From Acidimicrobiia bacterium (GTDB taxonomy: Bacteria > Actinomycetota > Acidimicrobiia > Acidimicrobiales > Ilumatobacteraceae): 9,592 nucleotides of DNA. Below the pieces are notes generated by a model. That model searched no databases and was not told the origin of the DNA. It saw only the letters and a list, made by a program, of their open reading frames with translations. Location of the stretch: NCBI GenBank assembly GCA_013821025.1, contig JACDHN010000072.1, positions 1 to 9,592 of the forward strand, given 5' to 3'. Of this stretch, positions 5,614 to 9,592 are shown one piece after another. Numbering within the stretch: position 1 is the stretch's first letter; every line of letters begins with the position of its first letter. Made by a program: the position numbers and the translations under genes.

Positions 5614-6116
5614 CTCAGTCGGCACCCGCTCGATCGCGGACGTCGTGGGGGCCGCTCGACGGTGGCAGCGTCCGGGAGCTCTACGACGACTACGCGGCGC
5701 TGCTCGACGACGGCCACTACGAGGCCTGGCTCGACCTCTTCGTCGCCGGCGCCACCTACATTGTGACGGCACGGGAGAACATCGAACGCGGGCTGCCATT
5801 GGCAACGATCCGTTGCGACAGCCGGGCGATGCTCTCCGATCGCGTCGACGCGCTGACCTCGACCCAGTTCTTCGCCCGCAGGATCGCTCGCCACGTGATC
5901 ACGGCGATCCGCCCCGTGGGGGTCGACGCAGGCTCGGTCGACGTCACCGCAAACTTCGTGGTGTTCGAGACATTGGTCGACGAGGCCACCCGTGTGCACT
6001 CGGCCGGGACCTATGCCGACCAGGTGGTCGTCACCGACGAAGGGCCCCGCTTCGCTACCAAGCTGGCGATCTATGACGCGCCGCTGGTTCCGACCTCGAT
6101 GATCGTGCCCCTTTGA
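5610..6116 (+). CDS. Ring-hydroxylating oxygenase, beta subunit
   Basis: A 168-residue small subunit with the SnoaL/NTF2-like fold. It holds the alpha subunits together, classically in an alpha3beta3 complex, and carries no metal. Family signs are 'ELYDDYAALLDDGHYEAWLDLF' (23-44), 'RCDSRAMLSDRVDAL' (68-82), 'RRIARHVITAIR' (90-101) and 'VTANFVVFET' (112-121). Its GTG start at 5610 overlaps the alpha stop as GTGA, giving coupled translation and balanced production of both subunits. Length is normal for the family. The last codons are part of a 14-bp tandem duplication that continues into the following spacer. Function is secure from fold and position; it does not by itself tell the substrate. 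Confidence 0.94.
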   Translation: MTQSAPARSRTSWGPLDGGSVRELYDDYAALLDDGHYEAWLDLFVAGATYIVTARENIERGLPLATIRCDSRAMLSDRVDALTSTQFFARRIARHVITAIRPVGVDAGSVDVTANFVVFETLVDEATRVHSAGTYADQVVVTDEGPRFATKLAIYDAPLVPTSMIVPL

Positions 6117-6139
6117 TCGTGCCCGTTTGAGCGTGCCTT
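6101..6139 (+). repeat. 14-bp tandem repeat across the beta-subunit stop codon
   Basis: GATCGTGCCCCTTT (6101-6114) is followed at once by GATCGTGCCCGTTT (6115-6128), 13 of 14 bases identical, then a shortened copy GAGCGTGCCTT (6129-6139). Each junction creates a TGA: 6114-6116 is the real stop, while 6128-6130 and 6139-6141 are in other frames. It looks like a slippage duplication of the gene's end. Confidence 0.75.
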
Positions 6140-6146
6140 GAGTGAC

Positions 6147-6710
6147 ATGACCGCCATCCGACCCCTCGACTTCGATCAGCTCGATGCTGGACTGCGCGCA
6201 GCGGTCAGCGCTCGGTACGAGCGCCTCGGCTACCTCGGCGATTTCTACCGGCATCTGGCGCACCAGCCGCATGCGCTCATCGCCTTCGACACCTTCACCG
6301 AAGCGTGCAAAGCAGCGCTTGGACCGCCGTTGGCCGAGACCATCGCGCTCACCGTCGCCAGCGCGCTCGACAACGCCTACGAACGTCACCAACATGAACG
6401 TCTCGCTGTTCGCTACGGGCTCGGCCGCGAGTGGGTCGCCGACGTCGAGCGGCTCGACCCCGACGCTGCCGACACGCTCCTCGACGACACCCAGCGAGCG
6501 GTCCAGCGCTTCGCGCTGTCGGCGCTCGACGTCCAGACGACCACGTCGGCGACACGACTCGACGACGTCGTGCGTGTGAGCGACGAGCCCACGGCGGCCG
6601 CCGTCGCATTGTTGACAGGACGATTCGTCGCCCACGCCCTCATCAGCCGGGCGCTGCGGCTGCAGCCAGCGGTGCCATCGATCTTCGAGGACGGTTTCGA
6701 TGGGAGCTGA
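6147..6710 (+). CDS. Carboxymuconolactone decarboxylase-like (AhpD-fold) protein
   Basis: A 187-residue, largely helical protein. Residues about 24-94 match the CMD/AhpD fold: a helix with 'YERLGYLGDFYRHLAHQPHALIAFDTF', then 'LAETIALTVASALDNAYERHQHERLAVRYGL'. The second part carries the CMD-type Glu and His (E79 and H83 in 'YERHQH'). Where AhpD peroxidases have a redox CxxC, this protein has D75-N-A-Y78, so thiol peroxidase activity is unlikely and a decarboxylase, hydrolase or binding role fits better. About 90 further residues extend beyond the core, ending in a helix rich in Ala and Leu. ATG 6147 is chosen; TTG 6138 in the same frame adds three residues, and neither has a strong ribosome site. 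The gene starts 30 bp after the beta subunit and overlaps the next gene by 11 nt. Substrate unknown. Confidence 0.8.
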   Translation: MTAIRPLDFDQLDAGLRAAVSARYERLGYLGDFYRHLAHQPHALIAFDTFTEACKAALGPPLAETIALTVASALDNAYERHQHERLAVRYGLGREWVADVERLDPDAADTLLDDTQRAVQRFALSALDVQTTTSATRLDDVVRVSDEPTAAAVALLTGRFVAHALISRALRLQPAVPSIFEDGFDGS

Positions 6711-7689
6711 CGCTGCGTGGTTCACGGAGGCCGACGTCGTCACTGCCGTCGATCTGCCAGCTGCCGTGGCTGCGGTCCGCGCCGTCCTGCAGCTCGAGCA
6801 CGAAGGATGCGCCCGCACGCTTCCGAAGACGGCGGTTGGTTGGGGAGACGGCGACACGCTGCACGCTCTTGGTGGTGTCTCGGAGGGTCTTGGCCTGGTC
6901 GGTACGAAGACTTGGACGCACACCAGTGGAGGCGCCACGCCACTGCTCGTTCTCTGGGATGCGGCCACCGGCGACCTGCAGGCCATCGTCGAGGCGTTCG
7001 CCCTTGGTCAGCTTCGCACTGCGTCGGTCAGCGCTGTGGCGACCGACGTGCTCGCCCGGCCCGACGCCGCCGTGTTCGCCATGGTCGGCACCGGCAAGCA
7101 GGCCCTCGCGCAGGTGGCGGCAGTGATCTCACAACGACCCATCAGAGAAGTGCGCGTCTTCAGCCCGACCGCGTCCAACCGCGCCGAGTTCAGCGCCCGT
7201 CTGCGCGACCACGTCGGCGACGTCGACGTCGTCGACTGCCCCGATGTCGCCTCCGCCGTTGCCCCTGCCCATGTCATCACGACCGCCACGCGGTCGCGCC
7301 AGGCGCTGCTCGAGCTCGACATGATCGGCGACGACGTGCACGTCAACGCCCTCGGCGCCATCACGCCCGATCGACGCGAGCTCGGCGACTCCCTCGTCGC
7401 CGGCGCCCACGCGTTGGTGAGCGACAGTCCGGCGATTGCGAAGAGCCTGTCGGCCGACCTCGCCGACGTGCAGGAGCCTGTGTCGCTGGCGCAGGTGGTG
7501 GCCGACGGCTGGACGCGCACAGGCCCCGGGCCGACCGTCTTCAAGGCGATGGGACTCGGCCTCGCCGACATCGCCGTCGGCGCCGCCGTGCTCGACTCCT
7601 CGCCAGCGCGCGGCGGCGGACGTCCGATCTCGGCGACGCACCGAGCCGCGCCGCGTCTGTTCAACCCCATCACGGGAGGAAGCCCATGA
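6700..7689 (+). CDS. Ornithine cyclodeaminase / mu-crystallin family NAD(P)-dependent enzyme
   Basis: A 329-residue member of a family that forms or reduces imines, including ornithine cyclodeaminase, pyrroline-2-carboxylate and ketimine reductases, and some amino-acid dehydrogenases. Counterparts of the substrate-binding residues are visible: R39 ('ARTLPK'), K70 ('VGTKTWT') and R106 ('QLRTASVSAVATDVLAR'). The Rossmann motif 'VGTGKQA' (129-135) binds the cofactor. D242 ('VSDS') matches the usual catalytic Asp region, and 'FKAMGLGLADIAVGA' (281-295) is the family's C-terminal signature. About 30 residues after that are low in structure and rich in Gly, Arg and Pro. ATG 6700 has GAGG (6687-6690) upstream, and the gene overlaps the CMD-like gene by 11 nt. 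In an aromatic cluster it suggests an imine or amino acid intermediate, or a reused reductase. True ornithine cyclodeaminase activity is not implied. Confidence 0.88.
   Translation: MGADAAWFTEADVVTAVDLPAAVAAVRAVLQLEHEGCARTLPKTAVGWGDGDTLHALGGVSEGLGLVGTKTWTHTSGGATPLLVLWDAATGDLQAIVEAFALGQLRTASVSAVATDVLARPDAAVFAMVGTGKQALAQVAAVISQRPIREVRVFSPTASNRAEFSARLRDHVGDVDVVDCPDVASAVAPAHVITTATRSRQALLELDMIGDDVHVNALGAITPDRRELGDSLVAGAHALVSDSPAIAKSLSADLADVQEPVSLAQVVADGWTRTGPGPTVFKAMGLGLADIAVGAAVLDSSPARGGGRPISATHRAAPRLFNPITGGSP
7674..7680 (+). promoter_or_regulatory. Strong Shine-Dalgarno site of the bicupin gene
   Basis: GGGAGGA lies 5 nt before ATG 7686, inside the end of the preceding gene. It is the best ribosome site in the operon and suggests the bicupin is translated efficiently as well as by coupling through the ATGA overlap. 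Confidence 0.8.
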
Positions 7690-8792
7690 CCGACCACCAC
7701 TTCACCGACGTCACCGGTCGTCCCGCCATCGGCGAGCCGGATTACTGGGAACCGGTCATCTTTCGCCGTTCCGAGATCGATGCCGAGATCGACCGGCTGT
7801 GCGCGCTGGAGCGACCTGGCAACGGGCGGCGCTCGTCGGTGTTCACCCACCCTCGGGCACCAGCCGGGTCACCGTCGCTGGCACCGGGCATCAGGGTGTC
7901 GCTCGACGTGCTGCTGCCGGGCGAGTCGACGGCACCCATCCGGCACACATCGACGCAGTTCGGCTTCGGCATCGCCGGCGCCGGCCGGGTCAGCATCGGC
8001 GACACCGTTCACGACGTCGGTCGCTACGACGGCTGGAACCATCCGTCCTGGCTCCCCTACATGTACACGAACACCGGTGACGAGCCGTTCGTGCGCCTGA
8101 CGTATTCCAACGCGCCATTGCTGGAGCGGATGAACGTTCACCTGGTCGAGGATCTCACCGACATCACGGTCCCGTCGGCACAGCAAAAAGCGATGCCGGA
8201 CGAGCCCGATGCCAGGCGCACCAGCCCGTACGGCACGTTCGAGCTCGCCGACGGGGCGATGCTGATGCCGTACGAGACGCTGGTGAACCCGCCGTCGCTC
8301 CCGTCGCTGGCGTTGGTCTGGGCGTGGGACGAGGTCAAGGACCACCTGGACCGCCTCGAGGCACTGGGCGAGTCCTACGTCGGGCGCCGTCTGTACCTGC
8401 TGTACAACCCGTTCACGGGCCGCACCAACGGCACCACGCCGTCGTTCTTCGCCACCATCACCATCCGCCCGCCGAGCATCGTCGACCGTCCGCATCGGCA
8501 CGTGTCGGCGGCGATCAACTACTTCTTTCGGGGGAGCGGTTGGAGCCGGGTCGGCGGTCGCAAGTACGAGTGGGGCGCCGGTGACCTGATGTTCACCGCC
8601 CCGGGCTGGATGATCCATCACCACGCCTCCGATGACGGCGACCGCGTGTACGAGGTGACCGTTCAGGATCAGCCGTTGAACATCGCCATGGAGTCGCTGC
8701 TGTGGCAGGAAGACCTCAAGCAGCCTGCTCGGGTGCTCGGCGCCGAGGGCGGCTTCGCCACCAACAGGACGCCAATCGGATCCTCGGCGTGA
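7686..8792 (+). CDS. Bicupin protein, gentisate 1,2-dioxygenase superfamily
   Basis: A 368-residue protein with two cupin barrels, the size of gentisate, 1-hydroxy-2-naphthoate and substituted-salicylate dioxygenases. These open the ring between a carboxyl-bearing carbon and a neighbouring hydroxylated carbon using Fe(II). The N-terminal barrel (about 68-145) reads 'VSLDVLLPGESTAPIRHTSTQFGFGIAGAG' and keeps only one histidine (H87) of the expected set. The C-terminal barrel (about 255-335) holds 'PHRHVSAAINYFFRGSG' (H270, H272) and 'PGWMIHHHAS' (H311-H313), a complete three-His site. Classical gentisate dioxygenases usually have the metal in the N-terminal barrel, so this is a divergent member. 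The start overlaps the preceding stop as ATGA behind a strong GGGAGGA site, and the stop overlaps the next gene as GTGA. Ring cleavage of the Rieske product is the likely role, but the substrate is not determined. Confidence 0.85.
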   Translation: MTDHHFTDVTGRPAIGEPDYWEPVIFRRSEIDAEIDRLCALERPGNGRRSSVFTHPRAPAGSPSLAPGIRVSLDVLLPGESTAPIRHTSTQFGFGIAGAGRVSIGDTVHDVGRYDGWNHPSWLPYMYTNTGDEPFVRLTYSNAPLLERMNVHLVEDLTDITVPSAQQKAMPDEPDARRTSPYGTFELADGAMLMPYETLVNPPSLPSLALVWAWDEVKDHLDRLEALGESYVGRRLYLLYNPFTGRTNGTTPSFFATITIRPPSIVDRPHRHVSAAINYFFRGSGWSRVGGRKYEWGAGDLMFTAPGWMIHHHASDDGDRVYEVTVQDQPLNIAMESLLWQEDLKQPARVLGAEGGFATNRTPIGSSA

Positions 8793-9592
8793 TCGAGCTC
8801 GACCCGGCTGCCCTCCGCGGCTCGCTCCCTCCTCTGGTCACGCCGTTTCGGGACGGCGCCGTCGATCTCGACACGTACGCCGCGCTCGTCAACTGGCAGG
8901 TGCATGAAGGCAGCCACGGCGTCGTGGTGTGCGGAACGAGTGGTGAGCCGAGCGTGCTCACCACGGTCGAACGCCGTCAGCTCGCAGAGGTGGCCATCGA
9001 GGCCGCCGCCGGTCGGATCTCAGTCGTCGTGGCGACGGGCAGTCAGTCCCACGCCGAGACGGTGGAGCTGACCGAGCACGCCGCTGCAGCCGGCGCCGAC
9101 GCGCTGCTCGTGGTCACGCCGTACTACATCCGTCCGCCGAAACGTGGACTGGTGGCGTATTTCGTCGATCTCGCGTCCCGCAGCGATCTGCCGCTGCTCG
9201 TGTATCACATCCCAGGACGCGCCGCTGTCGGTGTGGACATCGGCGTGCTGTCGGAGATCGCCGAGCAGGCGCCGACGTTCGTCGGCATGAAACACGCCGT
9301 CGCCGAGCTGTCGTTGGTCACAGAGGCGCTGATGACGTTCGGGCCGGAGTTCAGGGTGCTGGTCGGCTTGGAGGAGCTGAGCTACCCGATGCTCGCGCTC
9401 GGCGCGTCCGGTCTGGTGAACGCCGTCGGCAACGTGGTACCGGCCAAGGTGGTCGAGCTCTACGAGGCCGTGGCCGGCGGCGGGTTCGCAGACGGCCGCG
9501 CTCTGCACGAGGAGCTGTTCGGGCTCAACCGGGCGGTGTTCTTCGACACCAACCCGATCCCTGTGAAGTACATGATGTGGCGTCTCGGCCTG
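8789..9592 (+). CDS. DapA-family lyase/aldolase (dihydrodipicolinate synthase-like), 3' end cut off by window
   Basis: 268 codons are open to the right edge; about 25-30 residues of a normal 290-300-residue protein are missing. The TIM-barrel family shares a Schiff-base lysine and joins or splits pyruvate-type substrates. Visible marks are 'PPLVTPF' (14-20), 'CGTSGEPSVLT' (48-58), 'TPYYIRPPKRGL' (110-121), 'VYHIPGR' (138-144, with Y139 and R144), the Schiff-base lysine in 'GMKHA' (K168) and 'NPIPVKYMMWRLGL' near the end. The second Thr of the DapA GTTGE motif is Ser51. Start is GTG 8789, overlapping the bicupin stop as GTGA. NPIPVK and R144 resemble true DapA, but the operon setting fits a catabolic aldolase or hydratase-aldolase releasing pyruvate, as NahE-type enzymes of this family do. 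A misplaced lysine-pathway dapA cannot be excluded. Confidence 0.9.
   Translation, partial: MIELDPAALRGSLPPLVTPFRDGAVDLDTYAALVNWQVHEGSHGVVVCGTSGEPSVLTTVERRQLAEVAIEAAAGRISVVVATGSQSHAETVELTEHAAAAGADALLVVTPYYIRPPKRGLVAYFVDLASRSDLPLLVYHIPGRAAVGVDIGVLSEIAEQAPTFVGMKHAVAELSLVTEALMTFGPEFRVLVGLEELSYPMLALGASGLVNAVGNVVPAKVVELYEAVAGGGFADGRALHEELFGLNRAVFFDTNPIPVKYMMWRLGL

Noticed and set aside
4372..5805. 477-residue minus-strand open frame antisense to the Rieske alpha gene
   Set aside because: Composition is His/Arg/Val-rich with no recognisable domain, while the plus strand carries complete Rieske and iron-site motifs.
5589..6986. 465-residue minus-strand open frame antisense to beta, CMD-like and ornithine cyclodeaminase-family genes
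   Set aside because: Low-complexity shadow; the opposite strand has three recognisable, coupled genes.
6717..7685. Apparent long fusion upstream of the bicupin (frame open from 6717)
   Set aside because: This part is an Arg-rich shadow of the ornithine-cyclodeaminase-family gene; ATG 7686 has a strong ribosome site and an ATGA overlap.
9020..9508. 162-residue minus-strand open frame near the right edge
   Set aside because: Antisense to the DapA-family gene, whose GTSGE, YHIPGR and GMK motifs are on the plus strand.

Overview
The window is high-GC DNA with tightly packed genes, several GTG starts and repeated 4-nt stop/start overlaps. This suits a high-GC actinobacterium. An environmental Acidimicrobiia-like lineage is possible, but that is inference because nothing here identifies the taxon. 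No rRNA, tRNA, CRISPR array, integrase or insertion sequence was seen. No gene-free stretch reaches 300 bases; the two largest gaps are both divergent promoter regions of 116 bp.

Layout. (1) Positions 1-775, minus strand: N-terminal part of a lipoprotein substrate-binding protein of a branched-chain-amino-acid-type ABC importer, running off the left edge. (2) Positions 776-891: a compact divergent promoter region in which the -10 boxes of the two directions overlap. (3) Positions 892-2637, plus strand: an alpha/beta hydrolase, then a single-domain VOC (glyoxalase/extradiol-type) protein. (4) Positions 2712-4243, minus strand: an SDR dehydrogenase and an IclR-family regulator, overlapping by 4 nt and facing the previous pair. 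(5) Positions 4244-4359: a second divergent control region with a perfect 15-bp palindrome. A near-copy of it overlaps the first codons of the next gene. (6) Positions 4360 to the right edge, plus strand: a six-gene operon of Rieske oxygenase alpha subunit, beta subunit, carboxymuconolactone-decarboxylase-like protein, ornithine cyclodeaminase/mu-crystallin-family enzyme, bicupin (gentisate-dioxygenase superfamily) and DapA-family lyase (incomplete).

Taken together this looks like a catabolic cluster for an aromatic or related cyclic acid. The ABC binding protein would capture the substrate and the Rieske alpha/beta pair would hydroxylate it. The SDR could oxidise a diol or alcohol intermediate, and the bicupin and/or the VOC protein could open the ring. 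The alpha/beta hydrolase and DapA-family lyase could cut the ring-fission product. The IclR protein is the obvious candidate regulator, through the paired palindromes. The alpha subunit has a salicylate/anthranilate-hydroxylase flavour, which would pair naturally with a gentisate-type cupin. The ornithine-cyclodeaminase-family and CMD-like genes are not part of the textbook gentisate route, so the pathway may be a variant or new. Substrate and reaction order are inference. No ferredoxin or reductase gene for the Rieske oxygenase lies in the window.
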